Assembly (NCBI GenBank): GCA_045658965.1
Contig: JAZOVZ010000060.1
Coordinates: 1 to 20,114 of the forward strand
DNA from: SVQP01 sp045658965
Lineage (GTDB): Bacteria; Bacillota; Clostridia; Oscillospirales; CAG-272
Length of the DNA stretch: 20,114 nucleotides
Direction: 5' to 3'
Positions 11,639 through 20,092 of this stretch are shown piece after piece. Under the pieces are notes generated by a model, which was not told the DNA's origin, ran no database searches, and saw nothing but the letters and a program-made list of their open reading frames with translations. Made by a program: the position numbers and the translations under genes. The first letter of the stretch is position 1. The number at the start of each line of letters is the position of its first letter.

Positions 11639-14314
11639 TTAGTGCTTTTTCTTTTTGGTGCAAACCGCAAAGGGAAGTGCAGCAAGGCTGATCAGAACGA
11701 TCATGCCGCCCACTACGGACTTGCATCCGCCGGGCTTGACCTCGTCGGTTGCCTCATCGGTGCTCTGCTCGGTAGTTTCGGTGCTCGGCACGTACTGCTC
11801 GGCAGTCTTGGGATCGATGCAGTTCTGATAGGTGTAGTTGAGTCTGCCCAGAGGAGCGGTGTCACCGTCGGTGTAGAACTGCTCCATGGTCTCGATCTTG
11901 CTGTCGCTGTCAGCCCACTTGAACTGCAGCTTAATGCCGCTCGGATTGGTAATGCCCAGCAGCTCCATGGGAACTGCGATCATCATCTTGTTTTCCTTTG
12001 CGCGGTAGTTGACCTCACCCACAACCTCAAAGGAGTAAGCGCCGTCCGTGCCGTTATAGCGCGCCACGGTGGTGGTGAATTCGTCCTTTGCGCCGTAGTT
12101 GACAATGTAATCATAGCCGTACCAGCCGGTGTTGGCATTGCAATCCACGTCCACAAACAGCTGCATCCAGGTAGACGCATTGTCGAACATGGTAATATAC
12201 TCACGGGTTTCTGCGTAGAAGTAAACGTTCTTGGTGTCTGCCGTTACCTTGGAGGCGAGAATATCGTTTCTGCCCGTGGTGTTGGTGTACTTGACTCTGC
12301 CAAAGCCGTAAGCGTCACGGTCCAGCATATCGTTTGCGGGGTCGGTGTAGGAAACAAGTACCTTTTCCCAAATGTCAAACGAGCCTGTGACGTTGACTGC
12401 GTTGCGTGCATCCTGCACGATCACGGGTGCTGCGCCCTTGAGTCTTTGGATATTATAGGCAAGCTGCATGTAGTAGTTATCAAAGTAGCCGCCCTTCATC
12501 ATTTCGGCATCACGCGAGAATTCGGAGGAAGCGCAGTCCACAAAGCCGATCTTTTCGGGATAATCCTGTCTTTGCGCGATCCACTCGTTCCAGCCCGTAA
12601 CCAGTACGTAAGGAACGTCAGCCTCAATGGCTCTGTCCCACTGGGACTGGAAGTTTGAACCCTGCACGAATGCGTTGGGATTCTTGTCAAGCAGCTTGAA
12701 GTAATCGGTACGCGATTTTGCGTTATTGACCTTTCCGGCAAAGGATCTGCCAAGGTTGGATTTATCACCGTAAAGTGCGGAATCGGAGAAGCAAGCCGTG
12801 CCAAGATGTTGTGCAATGGATACATTGATCGCACTGGGCTTGCCGTTTGCGTCGTTATAGACGTTCTGCGGCCACTCGAAATCCATCCAGGGCCAGCCGT
12901 TTTCCTTCATGTCCTCGGTGGGCCATTGATTGAGCTTAATGGTAAAGAAATCGTTGACGTTCGCCTCATAGGGAGCAACGATAGCGGGCTTGCCGTCGAT
13001 CATGTACCAGGTATCGGGGTAATGACCGGGGGCGTAGATCTCGTCGTAGATCTGCTTGACGCGGATCACGGCATCGGTATTGGTATAGAACATGACCTCG
13101 GGAGCGTCGTAGCCCTGCTCGTTAAATTCGTGCAGAATTGCCATGAGCTTGAGTGCAATGCCGGAATAGGTGGCAAGGTTGGTGGTGTCAAAATAGAGGA
13201 AGTCAACGCCTGCGTTCATAAGCAGCTCAACGTGCTTGCGCATAACGTATTCGTCGTCAATGTAGTAGTAGCCGTAAAGAGGCTCGCCCCACCAGTGCCA
13301 GGTGTGAACGGGACCCCACAAAGGATTGTTCACGTCGCCTGCCTTATCTCCCGATTGGTCAATGATCTCTTGCATATTCTTCACGCCGGGGTCGCCGTGC
13401 TGACCGTGCCAGAGGAAGTAGAAGATACCCACGTCGTGATCCTCTGTCACAACGCCAACCTGCGTGGCATCAAACAGGGAACGGTCCAGATCGTCTGTGC
13501 CGGCATAACCGCCGAACAGATTGACTTCGTTGTTGGGAACGGTGTAGGAAACGGCATTCTCACCCGAACCGTAGGAAATAGTAGCGTATTTGCCGTCATC
13601 GGAGTAAGTGATCTTGAGCGTGCCGTCGTAGTTATCGTCTGCGTTCGGAGTGTTTTCCGTAAATTCGGGATCGGGCCACTCGGTCTTGGGCAGGGTAGCT
13701 GCCTCCTCTTGGCTCTGCTGCTCCTGCTTTGCGTATTCCTTGTAGGCAGCAAAATCAAACGCCTGCGCCTTTTCCTCGCTGTCAAAGAATGCAAAGTAAC
13801 GCAGATCGATCGCGTCGCCTTCCTTGATGCCCTGATGCATGTGCAAGGGGTCAAAGCGCAGCTGCGTGAACACGACGTCCTGCACGTCCGCCCAGCCGTC
13901 GCAACGTACGATCAGCTTGTGCCACTCGCCGTCGGCTTCCCAATTCCATTCCAGGTGGGAAGCAGCTTCCTGCGAGAAGGAAACGCCGTCGTTTCTTGCA
14001 ATGTATATCTCACCCATCACCTTGACGGTGGTGCGGTATTCGATCACAAGATAAGCCGCGTCCGCCACCTTGATATCGGGCGTGGGAAGCTCCATGGCAG
14101 GGTCGTTTTCGGTCGCGGTAAAGGTGGTGTACTCACCCTCTTTGACCTCATAGGTCATTTTTGCCACGCCCTTTAATTGCTTGCCGACCTCTTTGTCGCC
14201 AAAGTCAAGGACGTAAGTGGGCTTTGCCTCGTATTCCTGCGCCGCTGCGCTCAGGCATACAAGCGTGCCAAGCAACATGCAGGCGCATAATGCAAATAGA
14301 GCGATTCGTTTCAT
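11639..14314 (-). CDS. Large secreted GH99/WbsX-like barrel protein with CBM9/DOMON-like domain, paralogue 1
   Basis: Probably a surface carbohydrate-active protein of 891 residues. After a signal peptide (about 1-25) comes a beta-sandwich region (about 30-190) and an acidic linker. A TIM-barrel-like domain follows (about 290-620) with GIFYFLWHG (W302), DFLYFDTTN (D376) and VTGWNEW (E577). A CBM9/DOMON-like domain occupies about 630-800, and the tail has GGCKS, a hydrophobic stretch and KKKKH. The WNEW signature resembles GH99 and WbsX-type domains; in GH99 the motif is NEWHE with two catalytic acids, and here only the first is present (NEWIA). Activity and substrate are therefore open. The ATG has GGAGGG at a 7-bp spacing. 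It is transcribed alone from a consensus promoter, because a terminator separates it from its upstream paralogue. Confidence 0.85.
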   Translation of the reverse strand: MKRIALFALCACMLLGTLVCLSAAAQEYEAKPTYVLDFGDKEVGKQLKGVAKMTYEVKEGEYTTFTATENDPAMELPTPDIKVADAAYLVIEYRTTVKVMGEIYIARNDGVSFSQEAASHLEWNWEADGEWHKLIVRCDGWADVQDVVFTQLRFDPLHMHQGIKEGDAIDLRYFAFFDSEEKAQAFDFAAYKEYAKQEQQSQEEAATLPKTEWPDPEFTENTPNADDNYDGTLKITYSDDGKYATISYGSGENAVSYTVPNNEVNLFGGYAGTDDLDRSLFDATQVGVVTEDHDVGIFYFLWHGQHGDPGVKNMQEIIDQSGDKAGDVNNPLWGPVHTWHWWGEPLYGYYYIDDEYVMRKHVELLMNAGVDFLYFDTTNLATYSGIALKLMAILHEFNEQGYDAPEVMFYTNTDAVIRVKQIYDEIYAPGHYPDTWYMIDGKPAIVAPYEANVNDFFTIKLNQWPTEDMKENGWPWMDFEWPQNVYNDANGKPSAINVSIAQHLGTACFSDSALYGDKSNLGRSFAGKVNNAKSRTDYFKLLDKNPNAFVQGSNFQSQWDRAIEADVPYVLVTGWNEWIAQRQDYPEKIGFVDCASSEFSRDAEMMKGGYFDNYYMQLAYNIQRLKGAAPVIVQDARNAVNVTGSFDIWEKVLVSYTDPANDMLDRDAYGFGRVKYTNTTGRNDILASKVTADTKNVYFYAETREYITMFDNASTWMQLFVDVDCNANTGWYGYDYIVNYGAKDEFTTTVARYNGTDGAYSFEVVGEVNYRAKENKMMIAVPMELLGITNPSGIKLQFKWADSDSKIETMEQFYTDGDTAPLGRLNYTYQNCIDPKTAEQYVPSTETTEQSTDEATDEVKPGGCKSVVGGMIVLISLAALPFAVCTKKKKH

Positions 14315-14347
14315 AGAAGGACCCTCCGTATAAAATGTGTTTCAATT

Positions 14348-14376
14348 ATTATAGCACGCAAGGCAGGGTTTGTCAA
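14348..14376 (-). promoter_or_regulatory. Consensus promoter of secreted paralogue 1
   Basis: On the minus strand, TTGACA (14376-14371), 17 bp, TATAAT (14353-14348), both perfect. The spacer shares a CCCT-CCTT pattern with the promoter of paralogue 2. Confidence 0.85.
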
Positions 14377-14462
14377 TTGAATGGGAATTGAGACGAACAA
14401 CTTTGGCTATCTTGCAAAAAAGATTTGTCACAAGTATATGCAAATTGACATACCACAGGCGC

Positions 14463-14492
14463 AAAAAATCGGCTGCCCGCAAAGGGCAGCCG
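14463..14492 (-). terminator. Rho-independent terminator of secreted paralogue 2
   Basis: CGGCTGCCC and GGGCAGCCG (14470-14478 and 14484-14492) form a perfect 9-bp stem with a five-base loop. On the minus strand it is followed by ATTTTTT. It begins 6 bp after the stop codon. Confidence 0.9.
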
Positions 14493-14498
14493 AAGCGA

Positions 14499-17153
14499 TT
14501 ATTGCTTTTTCTTTTTGGCGCAAGCCGCAAAGGGAAGTGCTGCAATGACGATCAGGACGACTGTGCTGCTTGTAATGGATTTGCATCCACCGCTCTTGCC
14601 CTCATCTTCGGGGGCATCCGTGCTTGGCACGTACTGCTCGGCGGTTTCGGGGTCAAGGCAGTTTTGATAAACGTAATTCAGTCTGCCCAAGGGAGCTGCA
14701 TCACCGTCGGTGTAGAATTGCTCCATGGTGGTAATCAAAGAGCGGCTGTCTGCCCATTTGAAATCAAACTTAATGCCGTTGGGATTGGTGATCCCCAGCA
14801 TTTCCATGGGCACAGCAATCATCATTTGATTGCCTTGCACGCGATAGCTGACCTCTCCGATCACTTCAAAAGCATAAGAGCCGTCCGTGCCGCAGTAACG
14901 CGCGACCGTCGTGGTGTCAAGCTCCTTGGTTTTGTAGTTGACGATGTAATCGTATCCGTACCAGCCGTCGCCGCCCGTGGAGATAAACAGCTGCATCCAG
15001 GATCTGTTATCCTTGGGTAAGCAGATATTCTCTCTGGTCTCTACGTAGAAATACACGTTTTTGGTGTCTGCGGTGACCTTTGCGGCTACGATGTCGTTTT
15101 TACCGGTATTGTTGACGTAATGAATGCTGCCAAAGCCGTACGAGTCGCGATCCAGCATATCTTTGATGGGGTCGGTGTAAGTAACTTGCACCTTGTCCCA
15201 CACGTCAAAGCTGCCTGTGAGATTGACTGCGTTGCGTGCGTCCTGCACGATCACGGGTGCCGCGCCCTTCAGCCTTTGGATATTATAGGCGAGCTGCATG
15301 TAATAGTTATCGAAATATCCGCCCTTCATCATTTCGGTATCGGTAGAGAATTCGGCGGTAACGCCACCTCTAAAGCCGATCTTGTCGGCAGACTCTGTTC
15401 TTTGCGTGATCCATTGATTCCAACCGGTCACAAGCACAAAGGGAACGTCAGCCTCAATCGCTCTGTCCCATTGCGCTTGGAAATTCAGTCCCTGCAAGTA
15501 CAGCGCGGGAGAATTCTTCAAACTCTGATAATAGGCATCGCGTGCGGCAGGGGAGTTGAGGTCTGCGGCAAAGGATCTGCCAAGCACGGTCGTGTTTCCG
15601 TACAGCAGCGCGTCCGCAAAGGTCGCCGTACTGCCGGGCTGAGCGGGGGAAACGCTGATCGCGCCCGCTGTGCCGTTGGCATCGTTGTAGATGCGCTGCG
15701 GCCACTCAAAATCCATCCAGGGCCAGCCGTTTTCCTTGGGAGCTTCCGTAGGCCACTGATTGAGCTTGACAGTAAAGAAGTCGTCAATATTTGCTTCGTA
15801 AGGGGCAATGATCAAGGGCTTGCCGTCCAGCATATACCATGTGTTCTTGTAAAAGCCGGGGGAGTAGATCTTCTCGTAGATCTCGCGTACGCAGGACTCT
15901 GCATTGGTATTGGTGTAAAATACGACCTCGGGAGCATCATAGCCCATTTTGTTGAAGTCGTGCAGGACCGCCATCAGCTTGAGTGCGTTTTCCGTATACG
16001 CAAAGCCGTTGGTGGCATCAAGGTATAAGAAGTCGATGCCTGCGCCTATCAGCAGCTCAATGTGCTTGCGTACCACCCAGTTATCATCGGCATAATAGTA
16101 GCCGTAGAGCGGCTCGCCCCACCAATGCCAGTCGTAAGGCTTGCCCCACATCTCGCAATCGGGGTTTCCCGCGGCTTCAATACCTACTTGATCAATGATC
16201 TGCTGCATATTGTAAACGCCCTGGTCACCGTGCTCGCCGTGCCAGAGATAATAGAAGATACCAACCTCGTGATCCTCGGTCACCACGCCCACTTGGGTAG
16301 AGTCGAAAAGTGACCTGCCAAGATCGTCCGTGCCCGCATACCCGCCAAACAGGTTGATCTCGTTGTTGGGAACCGTATAAGAAACCGCATGCTCACCCTC
16401 ACCGTATGAGATCGTAGCGTGCTTGCCGTCCTCGGAGTAAGTAATCTTGAGCGTGCCCTCGCGGTTATCGTCGGGATGAACCTCTTGCTCCCGATATTCG
16501 GGGTTAGGCCAGGGGGAACTGGGCGGGCGGACGTCCTCGGGGAAGGGCGTGCCGTTTTGGGAAACGTACTTTTGATATGCTGCCTGATCAAAATTCACGG
16601 CATCCTGCTCGTCCCTGAAAAAGGCAAGGAAACGGATATCCAGCGTCTCACCGTTGCATTCCTCCAACCCCAAGACCATGGGATCAAAGCGCAATGCGGT
16701 CAACACGGCGTCTTCAGCTTCAGCCCAGCCCTCGCAATATACGATGAGTCTGTGCCATTCACCGTCGTTGATCCAGTTCCATTGGAGCTTTGCATCGGGG
16801 CTTTCCCCCATTGTAACACCGGCATCGTGAGAAATGTACAGCTCACCCATTTCGGTATTATCGGTTCTGTATTCTATGCAAAGGTATTTCGCGCTGCCAA
16901 CGTAAATATTGGGCGCGATCAGCGGTAATTGCGGGTCGCCGCCAAGCGCATGAAGCGTGGTGTGCGAGCCCTCGTTGACCACGTAGGTAATATTGTTGCT
17001 GCCGCCACCGATATTCGCCATAATACTTGAATTTGTAAAGTCATAGAACCAAGAGGGAAGGATGACGGCATCCTCGGCAAACGCAGTAAACGCTGCAGGC
17101 AAACCCGTAAGCAACGCCAGGGCGAGCAGCAGTACAACGATTCTGTATTTCAT
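14499..17153 (-). CDS. Large secreted GH99/WbsX-like barrel protein with CBM9/DOMON-like domain, paralogue 2
   Basis: This 884-residue protein is a tandem paralogue of the 11639-14314 product with the same layout: signal peptide (about 1-26), beta-sandwich region, barrel with GIFYYLWHG and DFLYLDATN, CBM9/DOMON-like domain and a GGCKS-hydrophobic-KKKKQ tail. Conservation is strongest in the barrel and around GGYFDNYYMQLAYNIQRLKG, which is identical in both; the N-terminal 100 residues and the linker differ most. The barrel signature reads GWNQW, with Q580 replacing the Glu of paralogue 1, so this copy may have lost or changed catalysis and could act as a binding protein. The copy is complete, with no frameshift. 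It has its own consensus promoter and strong terminator, and is divergent from the serine hydrolase operon. The start has GAGGAG upstream at about 7 bp. Confidence 0.85.
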   Translation of the reverse strand: MKYRIVVLLLALALLTGLPAAFTAFAEDAVILPSWFYDFTNSSIMANIGGGSNNITYVVNEGSHTTLHALGGDPQLPLIAPNIYVGSAKYLCIEYRTDNTEMGELYISHDAGVTMGESPDAKLQWNWINDGEWHRLIVYCEGWAEAEDAVLTALRFDPMVLGLEECNGETLDIRFLAFFRDEQDAVNFDQAAYQKYVSQNGTPFPEDVRPPSSPWPNPEYREQEVHPDDNREGTLKITYSEDGKHATISYGEGEHAVSYTVPNNEINLFGGYAGTDDLGRSLFDSTQVGVVTEDHEVGIFYYLWHGEHGDQGVYNMQQIIDQVGIEAAGNPDCEMWGKPYDWHWWGEPLYGYYYADDNWVVRKHIELLIGAGIDFLYLDATNGFAYTENALKLMAVLHDFNKMGYDAPEVVFYTNTNAESCVREIYEKIYSPGFYKNTWYMLDGKPLIIAPYEANIDDFFTVKLNQWPTEAPKENGWPWMDFEWPQRIYNDANGTAGAISVSPAQPGSTATFADALLYGNTTVLGRSFAADLNSPAARDAYYQSLKNSPALYLQGLNFQAQWDRAIEADVPFVLVTGWNQWITQRTESADKIGFRGGVTAEFSTDTEMMKGGYFDNYYMQLAYNIQRLKGAAPVIVQDARNAVNLTGSFDVWDKVQVTYTDPIKDMLDRDSYGFGSIHYVNNTGKNDIVAAKVTADTKNVYFYVETRENICLPKDNRSWMQLFISTGGDGWYGYDYIVNYKTKELDTTTVARYCGTDGSYAFEVIGEVSYRVQGNQMMIAVPMEMLGITNPNGIKFDFKWADSRSLITTMEQFYTDGDAAPLGRLNYVYQNCLDPETAEQYVPSTDAPEDEGKSGGCKSITSSTVVLIVIAALPFAACAKKKKQ

Positions 17154-17181
17154 ATATAACTCCTCAAACTATACTGCATTC

Positions 17182-17210
17182 ATTATACCATGCCTAAGGA
17201 GGGCTGTCAA
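17182..17210 (-). promoter_or_regulatory. Consensus promoter of secreted paralogue 2
   Basis: On the minus strand, TTGACA (17210-17205), 17 bp, TATAAT (17187-17182), both perfect and 29 bp before the start codon. Confidence 0.85.
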
Positions 17211-17257
17211 TCGAATCTATTTAAGGTATTAAATTTTGGTAAGTTTGCAAAAAACAC

Positions 17258-17287
17258 TTGCGCTTACAGTGTGCAATCTGCTATAAT
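17258..17287 (+). promoter_or_regulatory. Predicted promoter of the serine hydrolase operon
   Basis: TTGCGC (17258-17263), 18 bp, perfect TATAAT (17282-17287). It is divergent from, and about 50 bp away from, the promoter of secreted paralogue 2. Confidence 0.6.
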
Positions 17288-17317
17288 AAACGAGATGCTA
17301 ATTACGGAGGTTCTGCT

Positions 17318-18172
17318 ATGAGCAAATATCTGGATATGCTGTGTGCCGAGGCAGCGCGCGTCGGCGGCACGTTTTATAAGATCACCGAAATTCACAAGGG
17401 CAAGATCGAAACCGTCACCTTAAATCAAGGCAATGCCTGCCAGAACAGCTATTCGGTTGCAAAATCCTTTGTTGTGACCGCGATCGGTATGCTGTACGAT
17501 CAAGGCTTGATTGATGTGAACGAGCGCATTGTGGACATCTTTGCGGACGAGCTTCCCGAGGATATGGACGAGAAATGGCAGCATATGACCGTGCATCACG
17601 CCATGGTGCACGGCTGCGGCTTTTCCGAAGGGTATCTCGATATCGATGCCATTGACGCAAGCACGCTGGGCACGGACGATTATCTGACCTACCTCTTTAA
17701 GACCAAGCTGAATTTTGTGCCCGGTACAAAGGGCGCGTACAGCGATGCGGCGTTTTATCTGCTTTCGCGCGTGGTCAGCAAAAAGAGCGGGGAAAAGCTG
17801 GACGATTTTCTGTGGAAGCGATTGTTCTATCCTCTGGGTTACCGCGAAATGGCGTGGAGCAAGTGCCCCTATGGCTACCCCATGGGCGCAACGGGTCTTT
17901 ATATCTACACCGAGGACATGGCAAAATTAGGCGAGCTGTATTTGCGCGGCGGCGTGTGGCAGGGCAAGCGCATTCTGTCCGAGGAATGGGTAGAGATCAC
18001 GCGCAGACGCGGCTATGAGTTCCATAACATCTGCTCCGGCAAAGCATACGGTAAGGGAGGCGCGTTTGGGCAGTTTTTGCTGTATATCCCCGAGCAGGAA
18101 AGAGTGGTCGCATGGCATTCCTTCGGCGGCGGTGACCTGCTGCCTGCAATCACGCTGTGGAAAGACGAATGA
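17318..18172 (+). CDS. Serine hydrolase of the beta-lactamase/esterase (class C-like) fold
   Basis: The 284-residue protein has the three active-site elements of the beta-lactamase-related family: SVAK (S46 nucleophile, K49), YSD (141-143, in the place of Y-x-N) and HSFGGG (267-272, in the place of KTG/HxG). It lacks a signal peptide and is shorter than secreted class C beta-lactamases, so it should be a cytoplasmic esterase or amidase and not a drug-resistance enzyme. The ATG at 17318 is preceded by ACGGAGG at 17304-17310; an earlier TTG in the same frame has no site and overlaps the promoter. The stop codon overlaps the start of the kinase-fold gene (ATGA). The substrate is unknown. Confidence 0.88.
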   Translation: MSKYLDMLCAEAARVGGTFYKITEIHKGKIETVTLNQGNACQNSYSVAKSFVVTAIGMLYDQGLIDVNERIVDIFADELPEDMDEKWQHMTVHHAMVHGCGFSEGYLDIDAIDASTLGTDDYLTYLFKTKLNFVPGTKGAYSDAAFYLLSRVVSKKSGEKLDDFLWKRLFYPLGYREMAWSKCPYGYPMGATGLYIYTEDMAKLGELYLRGGVWQGKRILSEEWVEITRRRGYEFHNICSGKAYGKGGAFGQFLLYIPEQERVVAWHSFGGGDLLPAITLWKDE

Positions 18173-19053
18173 TCTACGAGAATATTGTACAAACAACGCC
18201 TATTGAAAAGGGCTGGTCGGGCGACAAAAAATACTGTGCGGTCACGGCAGACGGCACAAAATATCTGCTGCGCATCTCTCCCATTGAGCGTGCTGAACGC
18301 AAAAGGCGCGAATTTGCGCAAATGCAAAGGGTGGCAGAGCTGGGCATTCCCATGTGCCTGCCGATCGAATTTGGCGAGTGCGACGAGGGCGTTTACAGCC
18401 TGCAAAGCTTTATTGAAGGATTTGATGCCGAAGAATACATTCCCACGTTGCCCGAAAAAAAACAATATGAATATGGCTGCAAGGCAGGACAGATCCTTGC
18501 GCGCATCCATTCCATTCCCGCGCCCGAAGGTGTACCGGATTGGAAAACTCGCTTTAACGCCAAGATCGATCGTAAGATCAAAATGTATGCGGATTGTCCG
18601 CTCAAATATGCGCACGGGGATGCTGAAATGCTGGACTATATCGCGCAAAACCGTCGTTTGCTTAACGACCGTCCGCAGAGCTATCAGCACGGTGACTATC
18701 ATATCGGCAACATGATGGTAGATGCGGAGGGAAGGTTGGTCATCATTGATTTTGACCGCGACGATTACGGAGACCCGTGGGAGGAATTCAACCGCATCGT
18801 TTGGTGCGCACAAGCAACTCCCGCCTTTGCTTCGGGTATGGTGGATGGTTATTTTGCAGGCAACGTGCCTACAGAATTCTGGCAGCTGCTTGCACTGTAT
18901 ATTTGCTCAAATACCTTGAGCTCCTTGCCTTGGGCGATTCCTTTTGGAGAGCGCGAGATTGCCGTGATGAAAAAACAGCAAGCAGAGGTGCTTGCCTGGT
19001 ATGACAATATGAACAGAATTATACCGACTTGGTATAAAACGGAGGATAACTAA
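18169..19053 (+). CDS. Aminoglycoside phosphotransferase (APH)-family kinase-fold protein
   Basis: A protein-kinase-like small-molecule phosphotransferase of 294 residues. It has the catalytic loop HGDYHIGNM (H174, D176, N181) and the metal-binding DFD (194-196), the core of the APH/choline-kinase superfamily. The N-terminal lobe includes KYLLRIS as the nucleotide-binding strand. The start is the ATG that overlaps the previous stop codon (ATGA). An in-frame GTG 12 bp earlier is less likely. The downstream gene overlaps by one base (TAATG), so all three genes form one operon. Most family members of this kind in gut Clostridia have no proven antibiotic target; a metabolite, sugar or cell-envelope alcohol is equally possible. 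Confidence 0.88.
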   Translation: MIYENIVQTTPIEKGWSGDKKYCAVTADGTKYLLRISPIERAERKRREFAQMQRVAELGIPMCLPIEFGECDEGVYSLQSFIEGFDAEEYIPTLPEKKQYEYGCKAGQILARIHSIPAPEGVPDWKTRFNAKIDRKIKMYADCPLKYAHGDAEMLDYIAQNRRLLNDRPQSYQHGDYHIGNMMVDAEGRLVIIDFDRDDYGDPWEEFNRIVWCAQATPAFASGMVDGYFAGNVPTEFWQLLALYICSNTLSSLPWAIPFGEREIAVMKKQQAEVLAWYDNMNRIIPTWYKTEDN

Positions 19054-20078
19054 TGAAAAACAACAAACCTTTACTGATTACCCTGATCGTGCTTGGCAGC
19101 CTGATCGCGCTGCTGGCGTTGGTGCTTGTCGGTGCGATCGGTTATTTCAAGCTGCCCGTGGCAATTTATTACGGCGCATCGGATAAAGCGTTCGTGATTC
19201 CCGATATCATGGAAGGCTACGTGCCGCAGGGCATGCATTATTGCGAGGCTGAGCAGACGCTGCTGCTCAGCGGCTACCGCTCGGACGGTGCGGCATCGCC
19301 CGTTTACGTCGTGGATGCTGCAACCGGAGAATGCCTGCAAAAGGTCACCTTGGAAAACGAGGACGGCACCGACTTTGTCGGTCACGGCGGCGGTATTGCC
19401 AAGTACGGCGACTTTGTGTACATAGCAGGCGACGAGGCGATCCTGTACGTGTATTCCTATGCCGAGATCATGGCGGCAGAAAACGGCGGTAGCGTCAAGT
19501 GCAAAGGCAGCATCAGCCTGAAGGTATCCGACCAGGATTATCTGATTCCCGCATTTGTTACGGTGTATAAGGATACGCTGGTGCTTGGTGAATTTTACCG
19601 CGAGGAGGTATATCCCACACCCGTATCTCACCACATGACCACCGAGGCAGGGGACGTGCATTACGCACTTGCCGTGAGATTTAATCTTTCCGAAAGTGCG
19701 GAGTACGGCATTGATCCTCAACCCAATCTGGCATACAGCCTGCCCAATCAGGTGCAGGGCATGACGTTCTCTCCCGACGGTGAGCGCGTGTATCTCTCTA
19801 CCTCCTGGGGACTTTCGTTCTCGCATATTCTGGAGTACGATATGACTACGCTCCAAAAGCAGGGTGAGATCACGGTGCTTGGCAAGACCGTGCCGCTTTA
19901 CGCCATGGACAGCGCGTCCTTGATCATGAATCATAAGATCGCACCCATGTCCGAGGAAATGGCGTTCGTGGACGGCAAGCTGTACGTGCTTTCCGAGTCT
20001 GCCAGCAGCAAATACATATTCGGTCGCTTCACGGGCGGCAAGTGGTGCTACGCCACCGATATGGATAAAATGAATTAA
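19053..20078 (+). CDS. Membrane-anchored, extracytoplasmic, propeller-like protein
   Basis: I do not recognise a named family. The 341-residue protein has an N-terminal signal-anchor helix (about 7-31) and then a soluble region rich in short beta strands with repeating patterns. Examples are PQGMHYCEAEQTLLLSGY, GGGIAKYGDFVYIAG, VQGMTFSPDGERVYLSTS and EEMAFVDGKLYVLSES, spaced as in a beta-propeller. It should lie outside the membrane. Translation starts at an ATG overlapping the kinase-fold gene stop (TAATG), with GGAGG at 19041-19045. It completes the operon with the serine hydrolase and the kinase-fold protein, so a shared pathway, perhaps in envelope modification, is possible but not shown. 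It ends 36 bp before the window edge. Confidence 0.8.
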   Translation: MKNNKPLLITLIVLGSLIALLALVLVGAIGYFKLPVAIYYGASDKAFVIPDIMEGYVPQGMHYCEAEQTLLLSGYRSDGAASPVYVVDAATGECLQKVTLENEDGTDFVGHGGGIAKYGDFVYIAGDEAILYVYSYAEIMAAENGGSVKCKGSISLKVSDQDYLIPAFVTVYKDTLVLGEFYREEVYPTPVSHHMTTEAGDVHYALAVRFNLSESAEYGIDPQPNLAYSLPNQVQGMTFSPDGERVYLSTSWGLSFSHILEYDMTTLQKQGEITVLGKTVPLYAMDSASLIMNHKIAPMSEEMAFVDGKLYVLSESASSKYIFGRFTGGKWCYATDMDKMN

Positions 20079-20092
20079 TACGCAGAAAAACG

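Noticed and set aside
11262..11642. Open frames inside the inverted-repeat element as small genes
   Set aside because: They run through the repeat arms, lack ribosome binding sites and show Arg/Leu-rich low-complexity translations.
12806..14176. Long + strand open frames opposite the secreted paralogues
   Set aside because: The products are Val/His/Gly-rich mirror translations; they occur at equivalent places in both paralogues because the real genes are homologous, not because the frames are coding.
11639..17153. Firm assignment to GH99 endo-mannosidase
   Set aside because: The second catalytic Glu of NEWHE is missing in both proteins; only a GH99/WbsX-like barrel can be claimed.
17318..19053. 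Antibiotic-resistance cluster (beta-lactamase plus aminoglycoside kinase)
   Set aside because: The hydrolase has no signal peptide and has YSD instead of Y-x-N; the kinase is only superfamily-level APH. Fold membership does not show resistance.
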